A DNA stretch of 37,202 nucleotides, from positions 1-37,202 of the forward strand of contig JAURJU010000034.1 in the NCBI GenBank assembly GCA_030832085.1, in the 5' to 3' direction. Under the pieces are notes generated by a model, which saw only the letters and a list, made by a program, of their open reading frames with translations, was not told where the DNA came from and did not search any database. This DNA is from Chitinophagales bacterium. Its GTDB lineage: Bacteria; Bacteroidota; Bacteroidia; Chitinophagales; Chitinophagaceae. The position numbers and the translations under genes were made by a program. Below, piece after piece: positions 26,401-35,008 of the stretch. Each line of letters starts with the position of its first letter. Within the stretch, counting starts at the first letter, position 1.

Positions 26401-27231
26401 ATGGATATACGGTTTGCCATTGGGAAAAACGAGACAAAAGCATTGGACACGAACGGGTTGCGGGAGAACTTCCTTGTAAGCGATCTTTTTCAGGCAGACA
26501 AGTTGAACCTGACGTATTCTCATTACGACAGGATGATTATTGGTGGTGTGTTGCCAGTGAAAAAATCCATCACCCTTTCCAATCCCGCCGAATTGCGCGC
26601 TGAATATTTTTTGGAAAGAAGGGAGCTTGGGATCATCAACATTGGCGGTAAGGGAGAGATATTGGTAGATGGAAAAAAACATGCACTCAAGAAATTGGAA
26701 TGCCTGTATGTAGGCAAGGGTGCAAAAAAAATAACATTCAGCTCCGCAGATAAAAAAGCCCCAGCAAAATATTATCTGCTTTCTGCTCCCGCACACCATG
26801 CACACCCTACAAAAAAATTCACGAAGGAAGATGCTTCCCCGGTTGAGTTGGGCGATGCATCCACTTCAAACAAAAGAACTGTGTACAAGTACATCCACAG
26901 GGATGGCATACAAAGTTGTCAGTTGGTGATGGGCCTTACTGTCCTTGAAAAGGGAAGTGTTTGGAATTCTGTTCCTCCCCATACCCATACCCGCAGAATG
27001 GAAGTATATCTATATTTTGATCTTGATGCTGCACAACGGCTTTTCCATTTTATGGGTGAGCCCCAGGAAACCCGTCATCTTGTTATGGCCAATGATGAGG
27101 CTGTGATTTCAGCCCCTTGGAGCATGCATTTCGGAAGCGGCACATCCAACTATTCATTCATTTGGGGCATGGCTGGTGAAAACCTTGACTATACAGACAT
27201 GGACCCAGCGCCCATTCCAACATTGAAATAA
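26401..27231 (+). CDS. kduI: 5-keto-4-deoxyuronate isomerase KduI
   Basis: A 276-residue double-cupin zinc enzyme. The metal ligands match those of the E. coli protein: H194 and H196 in PPHTHTRRM, E201, and H243 in WSMHFGSG. It isomerises 4-deoxy-L-threo-5-hexosulose uronate, the product of unsaturated uronate from pectin or glycosaminoglycan lyases, to 3-deoxy-D-glycero-2,5-hexodiulosonate. KduI of E. coli has also been reported to act on glucuronate and galacturonate, which could matter here because no uronate isomerase (UxaC) is in the window. First gene of the plus-strand catabolic operon. Confidence 0.95.
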   Translation: MDIRFAIGKNETKALDTNGLRENFLVSDLFQADKLNLTYSHYDRMIIGGVLPVKKSITLSNPAELRAEYFLERRELGIINIGGKGEILVDGKKHALKKLECLYVGKGAKKITFSSADKKAPAKYYLLSAPAHHAHPTKKFTKEDASPVELGDASTSNKRTVYKYIHRDGIQSCQLVMGLTVLEKGSVWNSVPPHTHTRRMEVYLYFDLDAAQRLFHFMGEPQETRHLVMANDEAVISAPWSMHFGSGTSNYSFIWGMAGENLDYTDMDPAPIPTLK

Positions 27232-27262
27232 TCATTCAACAAGAACCAATAAATACATCAAC

Positions 27263-28288
27263 ATGTCTAAGAAAGTTGTAACCCTTGGAGAGATCATGCT
27301 CCGTTTGTCAACACCTGATTTCAAGCGTTTTGTTCAGGCCGATACTTTTGATATCACCTATGGTGGTGGTGAAGCCAATGTTGCCGCAGCCTTGTGCAAT
27401 TATGGCTTGAACGGTACTTTTGTAACAAAGGTTCCAAACAATCCAATCGGTCAATCTGCCATCAACCATCTTCGCCGTTATGGCGTGGATACGCAGTTCA
27501 TCGCAAGGGGTGGTGACAGGCTGGGCATATACTTTTTGGAGACGGGTGCTTCCATGAGGCCTTCACAGGTGGTCTATGACAGGGCTGGTGCATCCATCGC
27601 TGATGTTGATCCTTCTGCGTTTGACTTTGACAAAATCCTGGACGGAGCAGAATGGTTTCATACAACAGGTATCACTCCTGCATTGTCCGACAAGGCTGCA
27701 GCATTGACCGAAGCAGCGCTGAAGGCAGCAAAGGCCAAGGGAATCACCACGAGCATTGATCTGAACTACCGCAAGAAGTTGTGGAGCAAGGAAAAGGCAA
27801 GAGAAGTAATGACAAGGCTTTGCCAGTATGTTGACGTGTGCATCGGAAACGAGGAAGATGCCGATACCACCCTTGGTTTCAAGGCAAAGGACACCGATGT
27901 TACCAAAGGTGAATTGGACCTTGATGGTTTCAAGGATGTTTTCAAGCAAATGAAAGAAAAATTCGGTTTCAAGTACATCGCTTCGTCTTTGCGTGAAAGC
28001 CACAGTGCAAGTGACAATGGTTGGAGTGCACTTGTGTACGATGGTACTGAATTCTACCATACCAAAAAATACAACGTGCGCATTGTTGACCGTGTGGGAA
28101 GTGGCGACAGTTTTGCCAGTGGATTGATTTACGGCCTTGTTACAGGTATGCCGATGTCAGAGGCGGCAGAATTTGGCGTTGCTGCAAGTGCCATAAAACA
28201 TACCATCCCCGGAGACCTTAACCATGCCACTTTGGGCGAGGTGAAGGACCTGATGAAGGGTGATGGAAGTGGAAGGGTTCAGCGATAA
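27263..28288 (+). CDS. kdgK: 2-keto-3-deoxygluconate kinase (PfkB family)
   Basis: A 341-residue ribokinase/PfkB sugar kinase. The N-terminal substrate region has GGGEANVAAALCNYG, and the C-terminal PfkB signature DRVGSGDSFASGLIYG contains the catalytic aspartate and anion hole. The MRPSQVVYDRAGASIA stretch is typical of KDG kinases. It phosphorylates KDG to KDPG with ATP, joining the UxuA product to the Eda aldolase encoded two genes downstream. 31 nt after kduI. Confidence 0.92.
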   Translation: MSKKVVTLGEIMLRLSTPDFKRFVQADTFDITYGGGEANVAAALCNYGLNGTFVTKVPNNPIGQSAINHLRRYGVDTQFIARGGDRLGIYFLETGASMRPSQVVYDRAGASIADVDPSAFDFDKILDGAEWFHTTGITPALSDKAAALTEAALKAAKAKGITTSIDLNYRKKLWSKEKAREVMTRLCQYVDVCIGNEEDADTTLGFKAKDTDVTKGELDLDGFKDVFKQMKEKFGFKYIASSLRESHSASDNGWSALVYDGTEFYHTKKYNVRIVDRVGSGDSFASGLIYGLVTGMPMSEAAEFGVAASAIKHTIPGDLNHATLGEVKDLMKGDGSGRVQR

Positions 28289-28330
28289 ACCAAATCTTCA
28301 AGACGCCTCGTAGGATAAAAAAATAGAAAA

Positions 28331-28780
28331 ATGATCATCGAATCAATAGAAAACGCATCAAAATACACCAGCATTCATCCCTTGTTTGCACAGGCTTTCG
28401 AATACATACGCAACACGGATTTGGCAGCAATTGAAATTGGAAAATATCAAATTGCTGAGGGCCTCTTGGCCATTGTGTCCAATAAAAAAGGCATGACTGC
28501 TGAAGAATCAACTGCTAAATTTGAATGCCACAATGCCAACATTGACATTCAATATTGCATCAGCGGTGTTGAGACATTGGGCTGGAAGCCACGCCAGTCT
28601 TGCAAGTCAGAGCGAGAGCCTTACAATCTCGAGAAGGATGTACTTTTCTATACCGATAAGCCTGACATGTTTTTCCAATTGTCAGATGGTCAATTTGCCA
28701 TCTTTTTTCCGGAGGATGTTCATGCCCCAATGATCGGGGAGGGCGAGATCAAAAAACTGGTGATCAAGGTAAAAATCTAA
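28331..28780 (+). CDS. YhcH/YjgK/YiaL family protein
   Basis: A 149-residue cupin-like protein of the YhcH/YiaL/EbgC family. The signature is KFECHNANIDIQYCISG, matching the family pattern ExHxxxIDIQ, followed by a C-terminal FFPEDVHAP with another metal-type histidine. Members are found in sialic acid, uronate and beta-galactosidase operons and are thought to act as sugar anomerases or isomerases. Here it lies between kdgK and eda, which suggests help with uronate or keto-sugar conversion. The precise reaction is not known. Confidence 0.9.
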   Translation: MIIESIENASKYTSIHPLFAQAFEYIRNTDLAAIEIGKYQIAEGLLAIVSNKKGMTAEESTAKFECHNANIDIQYCISGVETLGWKPRQSCKSEREPYNLEKDVLFYTDKPDMFFQLSDGQFAIFFPEDVHAPMIGEGEIKKLVIKVKI

Positions 28781-28823
28781 GGGACCTGCCCATGGGCCCC
28801 AATGGCAAACATAAAAAAATCTG

Positions 28824-29489
28824 ATGATGACAAGTGCTAAAGTTGTTTTGGACGCAATCGTTGCGCAGGGAATGCTTCCCCTTTATTTCAATCCTGACGA
28901 ATCCGTTAGTGTAGAAATCCTCCGTGCCCTTCACCGATCAGGGGTTGTGGCCGTTGAATACACCAACCGTGGAGATGCTGCGTTGCAGAACTTTGGGAAA
29001 TTGGTGGAGGTGCGCAATGCAGAAATGCCAGGCATGTTGCTCGGCGTTGGCACCATCAAGAACATGCAGCAGGCTTCAGCTTATCTAGCAGCAGGAGCCG
29101 ATTTTTTGGTCAGCCCAGGCTATATTGCGGACGTCGCTGCGCATTGTGTTGAAAATGATATTTTCTTTGGCCCGGGCTGCATGACACCTACTGATATCAT
29201 CGCTGCCGAAAACGCAGGAATTAAATTCATCAAATTGTTTCCTGGCAACTTGCTTGGGCCTGAGTTCATGAGCAGCATCAAGGAAATCTTTCCCAAGCTG
29301 GTCTTCATGCCTACAGGAGGTGTTGACACCACCCGTGAAAGCATCGAGGGTTGGTTCAAGGCAGGAGTAAGTGCTGTTGGAATGGGCAGCAAGCTCGTCA
29401 GCAAAAAACTCATGGAATCCCGTGACTATACAGCAATTGAAAACAATTCCAGACAAGTGTTGGAGTTGATCAGCTCGATCAAAGGTTAA
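28824..29489 (+). CDS. eda: 2-dehydro-3-deoxy-phosphogluconate (KDPG) aldolase
   Basis: A 221-residue class I aldolase barrel. Visible are GVVAVEYTNRG with the proton-transfer glutamate, GVGTIKNMQQA, ADFLVSPG, GCMTPTDI, the Schiff-base lysine in FIKLFPGN, and FMPTGGVD. It splits KDPG to pyruvate and glyceraldehyde 3-phosphate, the last step of the uronate route. The start is one of two adjacent ATGs (28824 or 28827). It sits 43 nt after the YhcH-type gene and 9 nt before an exported hydrolase. Confidence 0.94.
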   Translation: MMTSAKVVLDAIVAQGMLPLYFNPDESVSVEILRALHRSGVVAVEYTNRGDAALQNFGKLVEVRNAEMPGMLLGVGTIKNMQQASAYLAAGADFLVSPGYIADVAAHCVENDIFFGPGCMTPTDIIAAENAGIKFIKLFPGNLLGPEFMSSIKEIFPKLVFMPTGGVDTTRESIEGWFKAGVSAVGMGSKLVSKKLMESRDYTAIENNSRQVLELISSIKG

Positions 29490-29498
29490 ATTGTTCAC

Positions 29499-30410
29499 AT
29501 GTCAAAACCATTGCTTTCCTCATTCATATTCTCGTTGATGATGTCACTGAATGCAGATGCCCAGTACGAACCATTGTACAAGAAAACGATTCCCAATTTT
29601 ATCGAATCGGTCAATGAGGAATCGGAAGCCGTTACAGGAGGCATTCTGCGGATTTCAAAAGTGTCGGTTCCGGGATACGCTTTTTTCAGTGCGGGCAAGG
29701 AAGGTGGTGTCAAACCATGTGTGATCATTTGCCCAGGCGGTGGATATGGTATTTTGGCTGCTCAACACGAGGGTACGGATGTTGCCAAATATTTCAATTC
29801 CATTGGAGTGCATGCGCTTGTGCTTAAATACAGAATTCCTTCATCAAAGCATCAAAACCACAAGGAAATTGCGCCGCTTCAGGATGCCCAGCAGGCCATA
29901 TTCATGGTGAGGAAAAATGCCAAAAAATGGGGAATTGACGCTGCAAAGGTAGGTATCATGGGCTTTTCAGCTGGAGGTCATCTTGCATCATCTTTAGCGG
30001 TTCACCATGATGATCCCAAAAATAAATTCAAAGGAACCGTTTCATTGCGCCCCGATTTTCAGGTATTGATTTATCCTGTCATCAGCTTTGAAAAATTTGC
30101 CCACCTGGGCTCTAGGAACAACTTGTTGAGTCCGGATACAACGGCCAGCCTCATCAAGTATTACTCTAGTGAACTCCAGGTCAATGAAAAAACTCCTCCT
30201 GCATTTTTGGTGCATGCCAAGGACGACAAGGCTGTTCCCATCGAAAATTCGCAGATGTATTTGTCTGCCCTCAAAGCACACGGAGTTGCCGGAGAACTGT
30301 ATGTTTATGAAAAAGGGGGTCACGGTTTTGGGATGAACAACAAGACCAGTGAAGTAAAGTGGACGGACCTCCTGGCCAAATGGATGCAGCAAACAAAAAT
30401 CATCCCTTAA
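29499..30410 (+). CDS. Exported alpha/beta hydrolase, acetyl-esterase type
   Basis: A 303-residue alpha/beta-hydrolase with a signal peptide ending near residue 21 (LNADA-Q). The oxyanion segment is CPGGGYGILA, the nucleophile elbow is GFSAGGH, and the acid and base are in HAKDDKAVP and KGGHGFGM. The architecture resembles the carbohydrate acetyl esterases associated with xylan and pectin. It is the last gene of the uronate operon, 9 nt after eda, so removal of acetyl groups from an incoming oligosaccharide is a sensible guess. Its stop codon shares a TTAA with the stop of the opposing transporter gene. Confidence 0.87.
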   Translation: MSKPLLSSFIFSLMMSLNADAQYEPLYKKTIPNFIESVNEESEAVTGGILRISKVSVPGYAFFSAGKEGGVKPCVIICPGGGYGILAAQHEGTDVAKYFNSIGVHALVLKYRIPSSKHQNHKEIAPLQDAQQAIFMVRKNAKKWGIDAAKVGIMGFSAGGHLASSLAVHHDDPKNKFKGTVSLRPDFQVLIYPVISFEKFAHLGSRNNLLSPDTTASLIKYYSSELQVNEKTPPAFLVHAKDDKAVPIENSQMYLSALKAHGVAGELYVYEKGGHGFGMNNKTSEVKWTDLLAKWMQQTKIIP

Positions 30411-31336
30411 GAAGAGGTCTTCTTGCTTTTTCTTGATGTAATCCAGACCCCTGCAATGATCAGCAGGCCTGCTGCAATTTTCAAGGATGTAAATTGTTCT
30501 CCCATCAGCATGACGGCACCAAGCGTACCAAACAATGGTTGAAAGTAAACAAAGCTTCCCGTCTTTGATGGTCCCCATTTCATTACTCCCCAGTTCATGA
30601 GGATGTTGGACAGCAATGTTCCCAAGATGATGACATGAAAAATCGCATACCAGCTTGTTCCATTGAATTTGTCCCATGCGGCATCCATGAATCCTTCGAG
30701 GCAAAATGGAATGCTGAAGACAGTTCCAAAAAGAAAAACAAAACGAAGTATTGTCAGGGGAGTGTACCTGGTGGAAATGCGCCTCATTAGGATGAGGTAG
30801 GTTGAGTAGCAGACGGATGCAAGCAATACAAACAAATCACCCCTGATGCTCGCCTCATTGTTTCCGATGGTACTTTTTCTCCCACTGATGAGGATGATTG
30901 CACCTGCCAATCCGAGCAACAATCCAATGAGATTGTTCATGCCAAATTTTTCTTTTATGAATATGGTGGCAAGCAGTGTAACGATAATTGGCGTTGCCAT
31001 GTTGAGCAGGGACGCATTGATGGGATTGGTTGATGCAATCCCCATGATGGAAAGAATTTGATTGCAGGTAATTCCCAGAAAACCTGCTAAAATTAAAAGT
31101 GGATAATCTGAACGAAGTATTCTCTCTTTTGGTTTGATGAAGATTGGGATGGTCAGCAAGACAAGTGCACTGACAAACATCCTTGCAAAAGACAAACCAA
31201 GTGGACTGATCAGGGAAGGGGAGACCAGTTTTACGGCGATGACATTGGTGCCATAGAAAAAGTTGGCGGCCACAAGTGCGGCCGCCGTTTTAAAGTCATC
31301 TGTTTTCGGATGGTCAGTATTTGAATACCTTTCCAC
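30407..31336 (-). CDS. EamA/DMT-family transporter
   Basis: A 309-residue inner-membrane protein with about ten hydrophobic helices arranged as two EamA repeats (about 15-145 and 160-300), for example LVLLTIPIFI, IGLLLGLAGAIILISG and AAGLLIIAGVWITSRKSK at the C-terminus. Members of the family export or import small metabolites. Position suggests a uronate or keto-sugar, but nothing in the sequence fixes the substrate. The start is a GTG at 31336 lying 23 nt inside the end of the upstream oxidoreductase gene, which implies translational coupling. No in-frame ATG exists before the first helix. Last gene of the minus operon. Confidence 0.88.
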   Translation of the reverse strand: MERYSNTDHPKTDDFKTAAALVAANFFYGTNVIAVKLVSPSLISPLGLSFARMFVSALVLLTIPIFIKPKERILRSDYPLLILAGFLGITCNQILSIMGIASTNPINASLLNMATPIIVTLLATIFIKEKFGMNNLIGLLLGLAGAIILISGRKSTIGNNEASIRGDLFVLLASVCYSTYLILMRRISTRYTPLTILRFVFLFGTVFSIPFCLEGFMDAAWDKFNGTSWYAIFHVIILGTLLSNILMNWGVMKWGPSKTGSFVYFQPLFGTLGAVMLMGEQFTSLKIAAGLLIIAGVWITSRKSKKTSS

Positions 31337-32669
31337 CAGCCATTACTTCTTGTGTTTTTTCATCGAAAGTCACTTTCTCTCCGGTTCTTGCAGCAGCATT
31401 TGACATGATGGTTGCAATGGAGTGGCTGTATCCCGCTTCCACAGGGGCATTGGTTTGTTTTCTACTTCTGATGCATTCCATCCAGTTGCGAACATGCGCC
31501 GAGGTCAGGGGATCACTTCCTGTGTTTGCACCTGATTCAACCTTGACCGCTTTATCAGTAAGGTTCATTTCAGGGAGCAATACTGCTTTCATTCCCATTG
31601 GTTTTGCAAACTTTTCGGTCAGTCCTCCTTTGGGCGAAACCTTGTTGTTGATAAGGTTCAATTCTCCACCAACACTATAGTATACTTCACTGGCGTTGTC
31701 ATCGCCATTGTGCATCCGCGACATGAATACAACCTGGAATCCTTTGGACAGGTCGTCAGCAGGACCATAATCGAATACTGCAGTGGTGGTATCCCAGTTT
31801 CTTCTTCCATCCTTCCACTGGTAAACACCTCCATTTGCAACAACACTTCTTGGATGCGACAATCCTGTAAACCAATGCACAGTATCAATTTGGTGGCTCA
31901 TCCACTGGCCTGGCATTCCGGAGGAATAAGGCCAGAACAAACGGTATTCAAGGTATTTGCGGGGGTCGAATTTTTCAAATGGCCTGTTCATCAAATAACG
32001 TTTCCAATCCAGGTCTTCTTCATGGCATTTTGCCACCAGGTCAGGCCTTCTCCACCTGCCGGGTTGGTTTACATTCCAGGTCAGTTCAACCATGGTGATG
32101 TCGCCAAACTGTCCAGACTTGATGAATTTTTCAGCTGCATGGTAGTTTGCACCTGACCTTCTTTGTGATCCCAGCTGAATGATCCTGTCTGAAGCCTTGG
32201 CAGCCTTTAATGCTGCACGGTTGTCTTCCATGGTTTCTGCAAAGGGCTTCTCTACATAAATGTCTTTGTTGGCTTTCAATGCCTCAATGGTGTGGAGCGC
32301 ATGCTGAAAGTCAGCGGTGGAAATCATCACTGCATCAATATCCTTCAGTGCATAGAGCTCGTCATTGTTTTTGCATCCAACAATATCATGCTGCATCTTG
32401 CTTTTAAGAAATTCAACGCCTTCATTTCTGCGCAATTTCCAAATGTCTGATACGGCAACAATGTCAAAATTGAGTTCCTTGTAGTGTTGCATGAAAGCAG
32501 GAATATGCGACTGCTTGTGCCTGTCTGAAAATCCTACAACACCAACCCTGACACGGTCATTGGCACCAAGAATATTTCCGTAAGATTTGGCTGTCCATCC
32601 CATGGAAGCCAGTGCAGTAGCTGCTGTTGCCTGTGCTGTTTGTTTGATGAATGTTCTGCGTTGGGTCAT
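31314..32669 (-). CDS. Tat-exported Gfo/Idh/MocA family oxidoreductase
   Basis: A 451-residue NAD(P)-dependent sugar oxidoreductase. The N-terminus QRRTFIKQTAQATAATAL is a twin-arginine signal, so it is exported folded with its cofactor. The Rossmann part has VGVVGFSDRH, ISTADFQHALHT and the EKPFAE motif. The C-terminal substrate half carries MPGQWMSHQIDTVHWF with the conserved histidine. Periplasmic Gfo/Idh enzymes beside DUF1080 proteins are linked to oxidation of glycosides at C3, giving 3-keto-sugars. The DUF1080 gene lies 22 nt upstream and the transporter overlaps its 3' end. Confidence 0.92.
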   Translation of the reverse strand: MTQRRTFIKQTAQATAATALASMGWTAKSYGNILGANDRVRVGVVGFSDRHKQSHIPAFMQHYKELNFDIVAVSDIWKLRRNEGVEFLKSKMQHDIVGCKNNDELYALKDIDAVMISTADFQHALHTIEALKANKDIYVEKPFAETMEDNRAALKAAKASDRIIQLGSQRRSGANYHAAEKFIKSGQFGDITMVELTWNVNQPGRWRRPDLVAKCHEEDLDWKRYLMNRPFEKFDPRKYLEYRLFWPYSSGMPGQWMSHQIDTVHWFTGLSHPRSVVANGGVYQWKDGRRNWDTTTAVFDYGPADDLSKGFQVVFMSRMHNGDDNASEVYYSVGGELNLINNKVSPKGGLTEKFAKPMGMKAVLLPEMNLTDKAVKVESGANTGSDPLTSAHVRNWMECIRSRKQTNAPVEAGYSHSIATIMSNAAARTGEKVTFDEKTQEVMAGGKVFKY

Positions 32670-32691
32670 AATGAGGGTTTAAGAAGTTGAA

Positions 32692-34068
32692 TTACAATTC
32701 CTTGATTTTAATGCTCCTGTAGCTCACCTTATCTCCATGGTCCTGGATAAGGATTCTGCCTTTGGGCGCCATTCCAAAATTTTCTGCTTTGGCAAATTTA
32801 CTGCGGGCCACCAACGCATTGAAAATGGGAGTACCCCGCTTGTATTCTACCATTTTCCAACCATTCAACCAATGCTCTATGGTGCCGTCTGGATGTGCCA
32901 CAATGCGGCCGCGGTTCCATTGGCCGATGGGAATTCTGTCGCGCCTTGCTGCCTTCGGGTCGAGGCTTGGAGCGGCTGGAATCAGGTCATACAATGAAGC
33001 CATGGTCCTGTTTCCTCCTGCACCCATTTTGGCATCGGGATGTTTTGCATCATCCAGTACCTGGTACTCTGGGCCAACGCCAGATTTTTTATCGGGATGG
33101 GCAACTATAAAATACTTGATCCCTGAGTTGGCACTGTCTGTCAGTTTGAATTCAAATTGCAAATCAAAGGCACCATATTCTTTTTCTGTAATGATGTCAC
33201 CACCATCGGTGCTGTTGGATTCGTCTGCATTGCGGATGCTCAATTCGCCGTTTTCAATGGACCAGCCTTTTGAGGGAAATGCGGTGGTGTTCGCAGACTG
33301 CCAGCCTGCAGAAGTTTTGCCATCCCACAACAGTGAGTATCCTTGCTTGCTTTCTTCAGCCGATATGTTGTTGCTCAAAAGATTGACCACAAAAATATTG
33401 TCAGATGGAGAAGGCTTGAGATTGGTTGTCTTGATCCTGATGTTCTTCCAATGGATTTCCTTGCCTTCATCGGCTTTGTTGGATATGGCATGTACCTGCA
33501 GTGCAATGAATCCTTCTGGTGTCATGTCATCGATGATGTACGCGCAAGCGATTCCATTGATCCAGGTACGGATACTGTTACCGATGCATTCAATCTTGTA
33601 ATGGTTCCAATCCCTTGGCTTGAAGGCCTTTTGTGCACCCGTGTTGTACTCGAGTGGATAGAGCCAACCCCTTCTGGCTTCATCATAGATGCCACCGCTC
33701 CATGCCCTTGCAGAAGGGTCCACTTCCGCCTGGTAGCCCCTGACCCTGTCGGATACTTTGTTGTTACTGCCCTCGTTGGATGTAATGCTCCTGAATTGCA
33801 CACCCGAGTTCATGTCTGCAAACATTTTCAGGTCAAGCTCCAATACGAAATCACCGTATAGTTTTTCAGTTGCCAAAAAAGAGTTCGGTTCTCCATGCAC
33901 TGTTGTTCCAACAATTTCCCCATTTTTCACTTGGTACTTGGCCTTGCCATTCAACTGTTTGAAACCACTCAGGTCCTTGCCGTTGAAAAGGGATGTCCAT
34001 TCGCTTTTTTGCTGTGCCATTGCCAAGGTAAAAACAAGGCACGATAGGATTGTCAATTTGATTTTCAT
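32692..34068 (-). CDS. Exported protein with two DUF1080 (3-keto-disaccharide hydrolase) domains
   Basis: A 458-residue protein with signal peptide KIKLTILSCLVFTLAMAQ. Two copies of the concanavalin-like DUF1080 domain follow one another. Domain 1 is about 24-212, starting WTSLFNGKDLSGF with YGDFVLELDLKM and NSGVQFRS. Domain 2 is about 242-457, starting YSLLWDGKTSAGW with YGAFDLQFEFKL and NSGIKYFIV. DUF1080 proteins are associated with cleavage of 3-keto-glycosides made by Gfo/Idh oxidoreductases, one of which is encoded next. The start at 34068 is chosen because the longer frame (34098) overlaps the upstream gene and precedes the signal peptide. Gaps of 16 nt upstream and 22 nt downstream mark it as mid-operon. 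Confidence 0.92.
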   Translation of the reverse strand: MKIKLTILSCLVFTLAMAQQKSEWTSLFNGKDLSGFKQLNGKAKYQVKNGEIVGTTVHGEPNSFLATEKLYGDFVLELDLKMFADMNSGVQFRSITSNEGSNNKVSDRVRGYQAEVDPSARAWSGGIYDEARRGWLYPLEYNTGAQKAFKPRDWNHYKIECIGNSIRTWINGIACAYIIDDMTPEGFIALQVHAISNKADEGKEIHWKNIRIKTTNLKPSPSDNIFVVNLLSNNISAEESKQGYSLLWDGKTSAGWQSANTTAFPSKGWSIENGELSIRNADESNSTDGGDIITEKEYGAFDLQFEFKLTDSANSGIKYFIVAHPDKKSGVGPEYQVLDDAKHPDAKMGAGGNRTMASLYDLIPAAPSLDPKAARRDRIPIGQWNRGRIVAHPDGTIEHWLNGWKMVEYKRGTPIFNALVARSKFAKAENFGMAPKGRILIQDHGDKVSYRSIKIKEL

Positions 34069-34084
34069 ATGTGTAATTGTAATT

Positions 34085-34906
34085 TTATACTCCTCCAAAT
34101 GCTACAAAGCCGCCATCCACTCCGATGTCGGTGCCGTTCACAAACTTGGATGCGTCGCTCAGGAGATAGATCAGTGCACCAATCAATTCGTCGGGCTTGC
34201 CCATCCTGTTGTCTGGCGTTTTCTTGATCACAAGGTTCCCGCGTTCAGTATAGCTCCCATCCGGTTGTGTAAGCAGCGTCCTGTTTTGTTCCGTCAGAAA
34301 GAACCCAGGCATGATGGAATTGATCCGAATTGCATCCCCATGTCTTTTGGCTGTTTCCACCGCCATCCATTTCGTAAAGCAATCAACACCTGCCTTGCCA
34401 ATGCTGTATCCAAGTACTTTTGTGATGACCTGTTTTGCACTCACAGAAGAAATGTTGACGATGCTCCCGCCGTTCCCTTTTGCCATGCTTGCACCGATGA
34501 TTTTAGTGGGGATGATCGTTCCCATGAGGTTTAGGTCAAGTACCTGCCTTAATCCGTCAATGTTCATGTCAAACACATCCTGGTCTGGCTGGATCACACC
34601 CTGGGGCATGTTTCCTCCAGCACCGTTGACCAATCCATCAATCCTTCCAAACGTTTCCAGTGTCAGATCCCTGACTTTTTCCATGTCTTTTTCATCCAGC
34701 ACATTTCCCTTGACGAACAGGGCCCTGCCACCGTTGGCATTGATTTCTGCGGCACGCTTGTTTCCTTCCTCTTCATTTCTTCCAACGATGACGGCAGTAC
34801 CTCCAAACGATACGATTCCATCAATGAACGCTTTTCCCAAGATGCCTGTTCCTCCGGTGACTACAATCACCTTGTCTTTCAATGAGAACAATGTTGAATA
34901 ACCCAT
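34085..34906 (-). CDS. SDR oxidoreductase, probable D-mannonate/fructuronate reductase
   Basis: A 273-residue classical short-chain dehydrogenase. The NAD(P) motif is VTGGTGILG (17-24), NGAG is at 94-97, and the catalytic set is S154, Y167 and K171 (NISSVSAK, GYSIGKAG). Next to uxuA, proteins of this type reduce D-fructuronate to D-mannonate, replacing the unrelated UxuB. A KduD role (2,5-diketo-gluconate reduction) is less likely because KduD is shorter and has a different N-terminus, but the presence of kduI keeps it open. The 102-nt spacer to uxuA holds a small hairpin (GCGATG-AAAG-CATCGC, 34928-34943) in the SDR leader. Confidence 0.9.
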   Translation of the reverse strand: MGYSTLFSLKDKVIVVTGGTGILGKAFIDGIVSFGGTAVIVGRNEEEGNKRAAEINANGGRALFVKGNVLDEKDMEKVRDLTLETFGRIDGLVNGAGGNMPQGVIQPDQDVFDMNIDGLRQVLDLNLMGTIIPTKIIGASMAKGNGGSIVNISSVSAKQVITKVLGYSIGKAGVDCFTKWMAVETAKRHGDAIRINSIMPGFFLTEQNRTLLTQPDGSYTERGNLVIKKTPDNRMGKPDELIGALIYLLSDASKFVNGTDIGVDGGFVAFGGV

Positions 34907-35008
34907 TTTTTTGTTTTAACTGTTGTTGCGATGAAAGCATCGCTAAATCTTGTTGTCTTTTACCCGTGCAATGATTGTGCCATGATGATCTTGAAGTTGA
35001 CTGACATC

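Noticed and set aside
34085-34906. Assignment of the SDR as KduD
   Set aside because: The protein is longer than KduD and its N-terminus and uxuA context fit a mannonate/fructuronate reductase better. KduD activity is kept only as an alternative.
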